Source of the DNA: Ovis canadensis
Lineage: Eukaryota > Chordata > Mammalia > Artiodactyla > Bovidae
Length of the DNA stretch: 64,000 nucleotides
Assembly (NCBI RefSeq): GCF_042477335.2
Contig: NC_091249.1
Location: forward strand, 50,948,001 to 51,012,000
Direction of reading: 5' to 3'
Below the pieces are notes generated by a model. The model searched no databases. It was not told the origin of the DNA and saw only the letters and a program-made list of their open reading frames with translations. Shown here piece by piece: positions 1 through 11,055 of the stretch; the stretch's first letter is position 1, and each line of letters begins with the position of its first letter. A program made the position numbers and the translations under genes.

Positions 1-44
1 GACCACTCAGGTATGACCTAAATCAAACCCCTTACAATTATACA

Positions 45-1573
45 GTGGAAGTGAGAAATAGATTCAAAGGATTAGATCTGATAGACAGAGTGTCTGAAGA
101 ACTATGGACAGAGGTTCATGACATTGTACAGGAGACAATGATGAAGGTCATCCTCAAGAAAAAAAAATGCAAAAAAGCAAAATGGTTGTCTGAGGCAGCC
201 TTAAAAATAGCTATGAAACAAAGAGAAGTGAAAGGCAAAGGAGAAAAGGAAAGATATATCCATTTTAATGCAGAGTTCCAAAGAATAGCAAGGAGAGATA
301 GGAAAGCCTTCCTCAGTGATCAGTGCAAAGAAATAGAGGAAAACAATAGAATGGGAAAGACTAGAGATTCTTTCAAGAAAATTAGAGACACCAAGGGAAT
401 TTTTCATGCAAAGATGGGCACAATAAAGGACAGAAATGATATGAACCTAACAGAAGCAGAAGATATTAAGAAGAGGTGGCAAATACACACAGAACTGTAC
501 AAAAAAGATCATCACGACCCAGATACTCACGATGGTGTGATCACTCACCTAGAGCCAGACATCCTGGAATGCAAAGTCAAGTGGGCTTTAGGAAGCATCA
601 CTACGAACAAAGCTAGTGGAGGTGATGGAATTCCAGCTGAGCTATTTCAAATCCTAAAAGATGCTACTGTGAAAGTGCTGCACTCAATACGCCAGCAAAT
701 TTGGAAAACTCAGCAGGGGCCACAGGACTGGAAAAGGTCAGCTTTCATTTCAATCCCAAAGAAAGGCAATGCCAAAGAATGCTCAAACTACTGAACAATT
801 GCATTCATCTCACATGCTAGCAAAGTAATGCTCAAAATTCTCCAAGTCAGGCTTCAACAGGACATGAACCGCGAACTTCCAGATGTCCAAGTTGGATTTA
901 GAAAAGGCAGAGGAACCAGAGGTCAAGTTGCGAACATCCAATGGATCATGGAAAAAGCAAGAGAGTTCCAGAAAAACATCTATTTCTGCTTTATTGACTA
1001 TGCCAGAGCCTTTGACTGTGTGGATCACAATAAACTGTGGAAACTTCTTAAAGAGATGGGAATACCAGACCACCTGATTTGCCACCTGAGAAATCTGTAT
1101 GCAGGTCAAGAAGCAACAGTTAGAACTAGATATGGAACAACAGACTGGTTCCAAATAGGAAAAGGAGTACATCAAGGCTGTATATTATCAGCCTGCTTAT
1201 TTAACTTATATGCAGAGTACATCGTGAGAAATGCCAGACTGATGAAGCACAAGCTGGAATCAAGATACCCTGGAGAAATATCAATAACTTCAGATATGCA
1301 GATGATACCACCCTTATGGCAGAAAGCAAAGAAGAAATAAAGAGCCTCTTGATGAAAGTGAAAAAGGAGAGTGAAAAAGTTGGCTTAAAACTCAACATTC
1401 AGAAAACTAAGATCATGGCATCTGATCCCATCACCTCATGGCAAATAGTTAGGGAAACAGTGGAAATAGTGACCGACTTTATTTTGTGGGGCTCCAAAAA
1501 TTTTGAGGGGCTTCAGACAGTGACTGCAGCCATGAAATTAAAAGACGCTTGCTCCTTGGAAGAAAAGTTATGA
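45..1573 (+). pseudogene. BovB reverse-transcriptase ORF remnant (copy A)
   Basis: The decayed reading frame of copy A. The first open piece (45-794) covers the endonuclease-RT linker and the N-terminal RT fingers (KASGGDGIPAELFQ near residue 190). A TGA at 792-794, where copy B reads through in a neighbouring frame, ends it. The second piece (828-1,340) carries the palm motifs FIDYARAFDCVDHNKL and GVHQGCILS. A one-base deletion near 1,270 moves the catalytic Tyr-Ala-Asp-Asp codons (1,295-1,306) out of that frame into the frame of the third piece (1,316-1,573). The intact enzyme would nick DNA and prime reverse transcription from the BovB RNA; this copy cannot make it. Confidence 0.9.
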
Positions 1574-1788
1574 CCAACCTAGACAGCATATTAAAAAGCA
1601 GAGACATTACTTTCCCATCACAGGTCCATCTAGTCAAAGCTATGGGTTTTCCAGTGGTCATGTATGGATGTGAGAGTTGGACTATAAAGAAAACTAAGTG
1701 CCGAAGAATTGATGCTTTTGAACTGTGGTGTTGGAGAAGACTCTTGAGAGTCCCTTGGACTGCAAGGAGCTCCAACCAGTTCATCCTA

Positions 1789-1943
1789 ATGGGATGGGGA
1801 GTGAGCTGGGAGGGGGGTTCAGAATGGGGAACACATGTACACCCATGGCTGATTCATGTCAATGTATGGCAAAAACCACCACAATAGTGTAAAGTAATTA
1901 GCTTCCAATTAAAATAAATTAATTAATTTTAAAAATAAAGGAA
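1789..1943 (+). mobile_element. 5'-truncated ruminant L1 3' end inserted in BovB copy A
   Basis: About 155 bases absent from the matching place in copies B and C. It has the typical ruminant L1 3' end: ACACATGTACACCCATGGC, then ATTCATGTCAATGTATGGC, then GTAAAGTAATTAGCTTCCA and an A-rich tail (1,907-1,940). BovB sequence resumes at GGAAATCAGTG. No convincing target-site duplication was seen. It is younger than its BovB host. Confidence 0.8.
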
Positions 1944-2299
1944 ATCAGTGTTGAATATTCACTGGAAGTTGGAAGGACTGATGCTGAAGCTGAAACTCCA
2001 ATACTTTGGCCACCTGATGCGAAGAACTGACTCATTTGAAAAGACCCTGATGCTGGGAAAGATTGAAGGTGGGAGGAGAAGGGGACGACAGAGGATGAGA
2101 TGGTTAGATGGCATCACTGACTCAATGGACATGAGTTTGAGTAAACTCTGGGAGTTGGTGATGGACAGGGAGGCCTGGTGTGCTACAGTCCATGGGGTCT
2201 CAAAGAGTCGGACACAGCTGAGCAACTGAACTGAACTGAATAAAAATGATAAACCCTTAGAAATATGATTTTTAAAAGACAGCAAAATAAAGTACAAGT

Positions 2300-2313
2300 A
2301 ACTAATGTCAGAA
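2300..2313 (+). repeat. Target-site duplication, left, of BovB copy B
   Basis: AACTAATGTCAGAA, repeated exactly at 5,135-5,148 immediately after the BovB 3' end. Both copies belong to the host L1 ORF2 sequence. Confidence 0.9.
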
Positions 2314-5120
2314 TAGGAACCTGGAAAGTTAGGTCCATGAATCAAGGCAAATTGGAAGTGGTCAAACAGGAGATAACAAGAGTGAACATCGACATTCTAG
2401 GAATCAGTGTACTAAGATGGACTGGAATGGGTGAATTTAACTCAGATGACTATTGTATCTACTACTGTGGGCAGGAATCCCTTAGAAGAAATGGAATAGC
2501 CATCACAGTCAACAAAAGAGTCCAAAATGCAGTACTTGGATGCAATCTCAAAAACGACAGAATGATCTCTCTTTGTTTCCAAGGCAAACAGTTTAATATT
2601 ACAGTAATTCAAGTCTATGCCCCGACCAGTAATGCCAAAGAAGCTGAAGTTGGACAGTTCTATGAAGAACTACAAGACCTTCTAGAACTAACACCCAAAA
2701 AATGTCCTTTTCATTATAGGGGACTGGAATGCAAATGTACGAAGTCAAGAAACACCTGGAGTAACAGGCAAATTTGGCCTTGGAGTACAGAATGACGCAG
2801 GGCAAAGGCTAATACAGTTCTGCCAAGAGAACACACTGGTCATAGCAAACACTCTCTTCCACCAACACAAAAGAAGACTCTACACATGGACATCATCAGA
2901 TGGTTGACACCGAAATCACATTGATTATATTCTTTGCAGCCAAAGATGGAGAAGCTCTATACAGTCAGCAAAAACAAGACCTGGAGCTGACTGTGGCTCA
3001 GATCATGAACTCCTTATTGCCAAATTCAGACTGAAATTGAAGAAAGTGGAGAAAACCACTAGACCATTCAGGTATGACTTAAATCAAATCCCTTATGACT
3101 ATACAGTGGAAGTAAGAAATGGATTTAATGGACTAGGTCTGATAGACAGAGTGCCTAATGAACTATGGATGGAGGTGCATGACACTATACAAGAGACAGG
3201 AATCAAGACCATCCCCAAGAAAAAGAAATGCAAAAAAGCAAAATGGCTGTCTGAGGAGGCCTTACAAATAGCTGTGAAAAGACAGGAAGCCAAAAGCAAA
3301 GGAGAAAAGGAAAGATATACCCATTTTAATGCAGAGTTCCAAACAATAGCAAGGAGAGATAAGAAAGTCTTCCTCAACGATCAATGCAAAGAAATAGAGG
3401 AAAACAATAGAATGGGAAAGACTAGAGATTCTTTCAAGAAAATTAGAGATACCGAGGTAACATTTCATGCAAAGATGGGCTCAATAAAGGACAGAAATGG
3501 TATGAACCTTATAGAAGCAGAAGATATTAAGAAGAGGTGGCAAGAATACACAGAAGAACTGTACAAAAAAGATCTTCACGATGCAGATAATCACGATGGT
3601 GTGATCACTCACCTAGAGTCAGACATCCTGGAATGTGAAGTCAAGTGGGCCTTAGGAAGCATCACTACGAACAAAGCTAGTGGAGGTGATGGAATTCCAG
3701 CTGAGCTATTTCAAATCCTGAAAGATGATGCTGTGAAAGTGCTGCACTCAATATGCCAGCAATTATGGAAAACTCAGCAGTGGCCACAGGACTGGAAAAG
3801 GTCAGTTTTCACCCAATCCCAAAGAAAGGCAATGCCAAAGAATGCTCAAACTACTGAACAATGCACTCATCTCACATGCTAGTAAAGTAATGCTCAAAAT
3901 TCTCCAAGCCAGGCTTCAGCAATATGTGAACTGTGAACTTCCAGATGTTCAAGCTGGTTTTAGAAAAGGCAGAGGAACCAGAGGTCAAATTGCAAACATC
4001 CAATGGATTGTGGAAAAAGCAAGAGAGTTCCAGAAAAACATCTATTTCTGCTTTATTGACTATGCCAAACCCTTTGACTATGTGGAACACAATAAACTGT
4101 GGAAAATTCTGAAAGAGATGGGAATACCAGACCACCTGACCTGCCTCTTGAGAAACCTATATGCAAGTCAGGAAGCAACAGTTAGAACTGGACATGGAAC
4201 AACATGGACTGGTTCCAAATAGGAAAAGGAGTACATCAAGGCTGTATATTGTCACCCTGCTTATTTAACTTCTATGCAGAGTACATTATGAGAAATGCTG
4301 GGCTGGATGAAGCACAAGCTGGAATCAAGATTGCTGGGAGAAATATCAATAACCTCAGATATGCAGATGACACCAGCCTTATAGCAGAAAGCAAAGAAGA
4401 ACTAAAGGGCCTCTTGATGAAAGTGAAAGAGGAGAGCGAAAAAGTTGGCTTAAAGCTCAACATTCAGAAAACTAAGATCATGGCATCCAGTCCCATCACT
4501 TCAGGGCAGATAGATGGGGAAACAGTGGTGACTTTGTTTTTCTGGGCTCCAAAATCACTACAGATGGTGATTGTAGCCATGAAATTAAAAGATGCTTACT
4601 CCTTGCAAGGAAAGTTATGACCAACCTAGACAGCATATTAAAAAGGAGAGACATGACTTTGCCAACAAAGGTCCATCTAGTCAAGGCTATGGTTTTTCCA
4701 GTAGTCATGTATGGATATGAAAGTTGGACTATAAAGAAAGCTGAGCACCGAAAAATTGATGCTTTTGAACTGTGGTGTTGGAGAAGACTCTTGAGAGTCC
4801 CTTGGACTGCAAGGAGATCCAACCAGTCCATCCTAAGGGAGATCAGTCTTGGATGTTCATTGGAAGGACTGATGTTGGAGCTGAAACTCCAATACTTTGG
4901 CCACCTGATACGAAGAGCTGACTCTTTTGAAAAGACCCTGATGCTGGGAAAGATTGAGGGCAGGAGGAGAAGGGGAAGACAGAGGATGAGATGGTTGGAT
5001 GGCATCATCAACTCAATGGATATGGATTTGGGTGGACTCCAGGAGTTGGAGATGGACAGAGAGGCCTGGTGTGCTGTGGTTCATGGGGTCGCAAAGAGTC
5101 GGAGACAACTGAGCGACTGA
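2314..5120 (+). pseudogene. BovB endonuclease-reverse transcriptase ORF, frameshifted
   Basis: The single BovB polyprotein is split into at least five frames. Endonuclease: 2,314-2,795, with DILGISVLRWTGMGEFNSDD and the VIQVYAPTSN motif. A small deletion after the Lys run near 2,700 breaks the frame. Linker and RT fingers: 3,037-3,882. RT palm A: 3,842-4,222 (FIDYAKPFDYVEHNKLW). RT palm B/C: 4,204-4,620, with the catalytic Tyr-Ala-Asp-Asp preserved at 4,360-4,371. C-terminal region: 4,617-5,120, with [20 protein letters not shown] and the basic [14 protein letters not shown] motif. It cannot make an active protein. The sequence stays close to copies A and C. Confidence 0.93.
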
Positions 5121-5134
5121 ACTGAACTAAACTG
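2314..5134 (+). mobile_element. BovB (RTE) LINE copy B, nearly complete coding region
   Basis: A BovB copy of about 2.8 kb, starting at the endonuclease N-terminus (RIGTWKVRSMNQGKLEVV) and ending in CTGAACTGAACTAAACTGAAC. It is flanked by a perfect 14-bp target-site duplication (2,300-2,313 and 5,135-5,148), so its ends are defined to the base. It inserted into the old L1 in the same direction as copy A, giving two BovB copies head to tail with about 73 bp of L1 between them. Confidence 0.97.
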
Positions 5135-5148
5135 AACTAATGTCAGAA
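5135..5148 (+). repeat. Target-site duplication, right, of BovB copy B
   Basis: Exact repeat of 2,300-2,313. The old L1 ORF2 continues directly after it. Confidence 0.9.
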
Positions 5149-5297
5149 GTGAAAAGGGGAGTCATTGTTACAGATTCTATAGATGTTAAAAGATAAGAGA
5201 ATATTATAAACAACTAAACATGATAGATTTGAAAACTTAGATGAATTGGAATAGTTACTAGATAAAACAACTTATTCAATTGTGTGGCCTACATGAC

Positions 5298-5414
5298 ACC
5301 CCACTCCAGTATTCTTGCCTGGAAAATCCCATGGACGGTGGAGCCTGGTAGGCTACAGTCCATGCGGTCGCAAAGAGTCGGACACAACTGAGCGACTTCA
5401 CTTTCACTTTCACT
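5298..5414 (+). mobile_element. Bov-tA-type SINE, 5' truncated
   Basis: Begins at CCCCACTCCAGTATTCTTGC and runs through GGTCGCAAAGAGTCGGACAC to the CACTTTCACTTT tail. The tRNA-derived head is missing. It interrupts the old L1 ORF2. Confidence 0.88.
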
Positions 5415-6046
5415 AGGACACAAGAAGAGATAGAAAATCTAAAACTTTCCATAGTCAATAAAGAAATTGTATCCATAACTAAAACATTTCCCACAAAGAA
5501 AACTCCTGGCCAGTATGTCTTCACTGAAAAATTCTTCTTCCCAAAGGATTCTTATATTGACCCATGTAATAAGAGAGAATTATCACCAATCTTGCATAAA
5601 GGCTATTAGAGAATAAAAGAAAGGAAAACGATCCTCAATTTGTTTGTATAAAGCCAGCATAAACCTCATACAAAAACCTGATTAGGAAAGCATAAGAAAG
5701 GAAAATGTTTCTTACGAACATATCAGACTCTTTCATGGACATATACCTCTAAGTAAATTATTAACTGATCAAATCCAGAAATACAGAATGATATATCACC
5801 GCCAAGTTGGATTTATTCAAGGAAAGTAAGGTTGGCTTAAAAAAAAAAAAGAAAAGAAAAGAAACCAATGCAATTTCCTCCACTAATAGAAAAGAAGACA
5901 AAAATCATATGATCATTTCAAGAAATGCTGAAGAAACAACTGATGAAACAACTATCTATAATTTTTAAAAGCTCTTAGAAAACCAGGAATAGATGGAAAT
6001 TTCCTTGATGTGATAAAAGGTATATGCAAGAAACACTGAAAACATC

Positions 6047-6270
6047 ATGCTGCTGCTGCTGCTGCTAAGTCGCTTCAGTCATGTCTGACTGTGCGACCCC
6101 ATAGACGGCAGCCCACCAGGCTCCCCCGTCCCTGGGATTCTCCAGGCAAGAACACTGGAGTGGGTTGCCATTTCCTTCTCCAATGTATGAAAGTGAAAAG
6201 TGAAAGTGAAGGCGCTCAGTCGTGTCGGACTCCTAGCGAGCCCATGGACTGTAGCCTACCAGGCTCCTCC
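6047..6270 (-). mobile_element. Bov-tA/BOV-A SINE pair with (CTG)n end
   Basis: Starts on the + strand with six to seven CTG units followed by CTAAGTCGCTTCAGTC, the reverse complement of the SINE 3' end. A second partial unit (GGCGCTCAGTCGTGTCGGAC, near 6,211) follows, so this is a dimeric or doubly inserted copy. It splits the old L1 ORF2. Confidence 0.85.
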
Positions 6271-7226
6271 GTCATACTTGATCAATATTTTTAAAGTTTT
6301 TGCCTGAGATTATAGATGAGACAAGGATATCCATCATCTCTATTTCTCTTCAACATTATCCTGGAGGTCTACTTAGTGCAGCAAGGGCAGGAAATGAAAT
6401 AAAAAGTATAAAGATTAGAAAGGAAGAAATAAATCTGTCATTATTCATGGATAACATGATTGCGTATGTAGAAAATCCACAAGAATCTACAGATTAACCA
6501 TAGAAATGAATAATTGAATTTAGCAAGGTCACTTGATGCAAGGTCAACATTTTCATATACCACTAAGGATTTTTAAATAAATCAAAGTTCTAAAAGTGAC
6601 ATTTATAAAACCATAGATATTAAGTGTCTAAGGATAAATTTAACAATAGGTGAATAAAACTTCTATGATGAAATCTATTAATATTATTGAAATTAAAGAC
6701 CTAAGTAAATGGAGAGATACCATGTTTACAGAGCTAAAGACTCAGTATTATAAAGGTGTCGATTTCCCCAGAGTTGACCTATAGATTCACTGAAATCTCC
6801 GTTAAATCTCAGAAGGTTTTTTTTGTGGAAATTGATAAGCTAGATCTATGTATAGGAATACAAAGGGTGAAAAACAGTCAATACAATCTTGCAGAAGAAA
6901 AACAAAGTGGAAAGACTTGCACTATCAGACGTTAAAACTGAATTTAAAGCTACAGCCATTAAGAAAATATAACACAGGCACACAGGTATACAGATAGGAC
7001 AATGGGACAGAATAAAGCCAAGAAACAGATTTACACATGTGCACTGGGATTGATTTTTTTTGAAGTTGACATTACAGAGCAGTGAGATAGAGCCTTTCAG
7101 TAAATGGTGCAGTAGCAATCAGATACCTATACGGAAAAAATCGATCTTACTTTTTACCTCATATCATATGAAAAGTAAAATAAAGCTTCCAGAAGACAAC
7201 ACTGGAGAATGTCTTTGTGCCTTTGA

Positions 7227-7427
7227 GTAAGTGAGTGAGTGAACATTGCTCAGTCGTGTCCGACTCTTTGTGACCCCATGGACTACACAGTTCATGGAAT
7301 TCTCCAGGCAGAATACTGGAGTGGGTAGCCTTTCCCTTCTCCAAGGGATTTTCCCAACCCAGGGATTGAACCCAGGTCTCCCACATTACAGGCAGATTCT
7401 TTACCAGCTGAACCACAAGGGAAGCCC
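7227..7427 (-). mobile_element. Bov-tA SINE with target-site duplication
   Basis: Full-length Bov-tA read from its 3' end (TTGCTCAGTCGTGTCCGAC) to its tRNA-derived head (CCACAAGGGAAGCCC). Flanked by near-identical TTGTGCCTTTG (7,215) and TTGTGCTTTG (7,428). Inserted in the old L1. Confidence 0.92.
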
Positions 7428-8033
7428 TTGTGCTTTGGGGAAGGCAAATTTTGTTAAACAGGACATAATGGCACTAACATTAAGAAAAATATTGAAAATC
7501 AGACTATACTAAAGTCAAGTACTTCTTTGAATGAAAAGGCACTGGTAAAACTGTGGAAAGTTAAGTTACAGAAGGGAAGAAGGTATTTTCTGACATATTA
7601 CTGGCAAAGGACTTCTACCTAGTACATGGGAAGAATTCCAAAAAATAAGCTAAAGAAGACAATACAAGAATGGGCAGAAGACTTGAACAGGCATGTCACA
7701 GAAGGGGCCATCTGATTGGTCTACAAACACATGAAACCCTGTTCACCTTCTTTAGTCATCTTGGAAATACAAATTAAAACCATGAGATAACTATTACAAG
7801 AATTTAAAGGACTGACATTACCAAGAGTTCATGAGAATAAGGATCTGCTGGAATTCACAGAAAGAGCGTAAATTAGAAAATTCACTTTGGAAAACTGTAT
7901 GGTGTTATCTACTAAAACTGAAATATTCATATCTTATGACCCAGAAATTCCACTTCTAGACATATGCCCATCAGTCATGAATGCATTTGGACCAAGTGAT
8001 GTGTAAAAGAATGTTCACTGCATCACTATTTAT

Positions 8034-8210
8034 CAGTTCAGTTCACTTGCTCAGTCGTGTCCAGCTCTTTGCGACCCCATGGACTGCATCACACCAGGCT
8101 CCCCTGCCCATCACCAACTCCTGTAGCTTGCTCAAACTCATGTCCATCGAGTCGATGATGCCATCCAACCATCTCATCCTCTGTCGTCCCCTTCTCCTCC
8201 TGCCTTCGAT
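8034..8210 (-). mobile_element. BovB 3'-end fragment with target-site duplication
   Basis: A 177-bp piece of the BovB 3' terminus in reverse (CAGTTCAGTTCACTTGCTCA onward, ending in CGTCCCCTTCTCCTCCTGCC). It is flanked by CTATTTAT (8,026-8,033) and CTACTTAT (8,211-8,218), which marks a separate, heavily 5'-truncated insertion into the old L1. Confidence 0.9.
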
Positions 8211-8799
8211 CTACTTATAATAGCTCCAAATTGGAAGCAATGCAAATGACCTTCAATAGTAAAATGGAGAAATAAATTGCAGTAGAGCCATTAAGTGGAA
8301 TGTTACACAGCAATGAAAATGATTGAACTACAGCTCCACGCAACATGAATGAATCTCAGAGATGCCGAGTGAAAGAAGCCTGACATAGGAGTATATTCTG
8401 TAAGATTTTCTTCATATAAATGGCAAAGTAGGCGAACTAATCTATGGTGACAGCAGTCAAGTAAAGTGTTACCATGGTGAAGGGAAGACTGGCTGGGACA
8501 GGACGCAGAGGAGGGCTTCTGGACTGATAACGTTCTATATCTTGATCCTGAGTTGTTAGTACTACGTCTCACTTTCTGAAAACTCATCAGACTTTAGACT
8601 TATGTGCTTTTTTTCTGTAGGTATGTCAGACTTAAATAAAAAATTCATTCCTAAAATATTATACCTAGACGCCAAACAGGGGCAGAGTCCCAAGAGTTTG
8701 ATGGTCCACTCTGCTGGTGAATGTAAACAGGCACTCTCCTACACGGCAGGTGTGTACAGCTCCTATGGAGGATGATCTGACAATGTATCTGGTTTACGT

Positions 8800-10400
8800 T
8801 TGCACATATATTTTTAAAAAATAGACTTTAATTTTCAGAGCAGTTTTAGGTTTACAGCAATATGTAGCAGAAAGTACAAAGGGTTCCTACATACCCTGCC
8901 CCTCACACTCCCCCACCATCAGCAGTCCTCGTTAGTATGGGACATTGGTCAATGAATCCAGCATCACCATCAACCAAAGTCCATAGCTTACCTGAGAGTC
9001 CACCCTTGTCTTGTTCATTCAATGCATTTTGACAAATGTGTAATGATACATATCCACCATTATAGTATCATACAGAACAGTTTCCCAGCTCTAAAAACTG
9101 CTTGCACTCCATCTATTCATCCCTCCCTGGCCCTGGAAACCCTGGCAACCACTGATCCTTAAGTTGTGGCAAAATACACAAACAACATAAAATTTACCAT
9201 CTTAACCATTTGTAAATGTGCAGTTCAGTGGCGTTAAGTACATTCATATTGTTGTGCAACCACCGTCATCACCGTTCTCCAGAATCCATCTCATCTTACA
9301 AAACTGACACTAGCCAGGGAAGAATGACCCCCATTCCCCACTCTCTAGCCCCTGCAGCCGCCACTCTACCTTCTGTCTCAATGAAGTTGGCTATTCTAGG
9401 GACCTCTTCTAAATGGAATCATACAGTATTTAACCTTTTGTGATTGGCTTATTTCACTTAGCATTATGTCCTCAAGGTTCATCCACATTGTATCATGTGT
9501 CAAATTTTTCTTCCTTTTTAAGACTGAACAATATTGCATCACCAGTAAATTCTACATTTTGTGTCTATCAGTGAACATTTTGGTTGCTTTTACTTTTGGG
9601 CTATTGTGAATAATGTTGCTATGAACATCAGTGTACAAATATCTCTTTGAGTCCCCGATTTTCAATTTTATTGAGACTATATCTACATATTGCTCTGAAA
9701 GTGAAAGTCACTCAGTTGTGCCCAGATCTTTGTGACTCCAGGGACTATACAGTCCATGGAATTCTACAGGCCAGAATACTGGAGTGGGTAGCCTTTCCTT
9801 TCTCCAGCGGATCTTCCCAACCCAGGGATGGAACATATTGCTCTATCATATGATAATTCTATTTTTAATTGTTTGAGGAACTACCATGCTATTTTCTATT
9901 TTATGTTTCCACCAACAGTGCACAAGGGTTCTGATTTCTGCACCTCCTCACCAAGAATTGTTAATTTTCTTTTTTTTTAATAGTAGTCATCTTTATGGAT
10001 ATAAAATGATATCTCATTGTGGCTTTGATTGCATTTCATTAATGATAAGTAATGTTGAGCATCTTTTCATGTATTTATGGATATTTTTATATCTTCTTTG
10101 GAGAAATGTCTATTCAAGTCCAAATGAAAACTGTTTCTCTGTTCACAATATTTTTGACACCAAATGTGTGGGTGTTTTTCCCCCACATCAACCAATTTCT
10201 CAGTTCTCAGGACACAGACTGGATGTCACGTCAAAAAATCAGTTAACTATATATGTCATGGTTTATTTCTGGTCTCTCTTTTCATGCCATTGGTCCATAT
10301 GCCTGTCTTTATGCCATGACTACACTATTTTGGTTATTGTAGCTTTGTAGTAATTTTTGAAATCAAAAAGTTTGAGTTCCAATTTCTCTGCTCTCTTGGC
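8800..10400 (-). mobile_element. L1 (L1M-type) 3' UTR and distal ORF2, minus strand
   Basis: Reads on the + strand as the reverse complement of an old L1 3' half: 3' UTR (CAGTTTTAGGTTTACAGCA near 8,841, ACCATTATAGTATCATACAG near 9,057), then the ORF2 C-terminus (CCACCAACAGTGCACAAGGG near 9,909; TGTCTATTCAAGTCCAAATG near 10,108). Interrupted by a Bov-tA. It faces the plus-strand L1 that ends at 8,640. Confidence 0.82.
9697..9832 (-). mobile_element. Bov-tA SINE fragment with perfect target-site duplication
   Basis: A 136-bp Bov-tA copy in reverse, lacking the tRNA head. ACATATTGCTCT occurs on both sides exactly (9,685-9,696 and 9,833-9,844), so this is an independent insertion into L1. Confidence 0.93.
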
Positions 10401-11055
10401 ATATCAATTAGCATTTCTCTATTTTCTCTCCACTCTTAGCATGTCAATTATACTTTTGGCTTTATTTTTTAACTTTTTTTTTCCAGTAGTTGCCCTAGAG
10501 TTTGCAATACACACTTACAACTAATCCAAGTCTGCTTTCAAATATCATTATACCATTTGACAGGTAATGCAAATACCAAATTCTTTTTTCCCATCCTTCC
10601 TCACATTTCTGTCCTTCATTTCATTTATCCACAAGCAATAATCTTCTAATACATTGTCACTATTATTATTTTGAAAAACTTATCTGTTAGATCAATTATA
10701 AATTTCAAAAATATTTTTTATTTTACCTTCATTTATCCCTTCTCTAAAACAGTTCCTCCCACCCCCCCTTTTTTAAAAATCTAGTTTTAAGTTTCTGACC
10801 TATATCATTTTCCTTCTCTCTGAAGAACTCTTTTAACATTTCTTACTAAGGTATTGTAAGTTTAATGGTGGCAATTTTCTTCGATTTTTGTTTGTCTGAA
10901 AAATCCTTATTTCCCCTTCACTTCTGAAAGATAATTTCACATGGTACATAATTTTTAAGTTGGTATTTGTTTTTATTTCCTCTCTCTCTCACCACTGGAA
11001 TTATTTCACTCTCTTCTTGCTTGAAAGCTTTCTGAGAAGTTAGATGTACTTCTTA

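Larger units (their letters stand above)
1..2240 (+). mobile_element. BovB (RTE) LINE copy A, 5' end outside window
   Basis: This is a BovB retrotransposon whose 5' part lies before the window. It starts inside the linker between endonuclease and reverse transcriptase, runs through the RT domain, and ends in the family's typical 3' terminus of repeated CTGAA units after a GAGTCGGACAC motif (2,206-2,240). It is interrupted at about 1,789-1,943 by a younger L1 3' end. The protein matches copy B closely over its whole length, so the family assignment is firm. It is not mobile: the frame breaks several times and it carries an insertion. Confidence 0.95.
2241..8640 (+). mobile_element. Old L1 (L1M-type) LINE, host of several nested insertions
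   Basis: Broken L1 ORF2 sequence in order: 2,241-2,313 plus 5,149-5,297 (linker, REYYKQL), 5,415-6,046 (TQEEIENLK, then HRQVGFIQGK), 6,271-7,226 (RT palm and distal part), 7,428-8,033 and 8,211-8,640 (C-terminus and 3' UTR). The RT catalytic motif near 6,445 reads Phe-Met-Asp-Asn instead of Phe-Ala-Asp-Asp, so the copy is dead apart from its stops. The segments join up cleanly when the younger insertions are removed, which identifies one original element. Confidence 0.85.

Noticed and set aside
2265..5120. Possible domesticated reverse transcriptase gene
   Set aside because: The BovB frame is broken at several points and the copy is bounded by its own target-site duplication, so it is a dead insertion.
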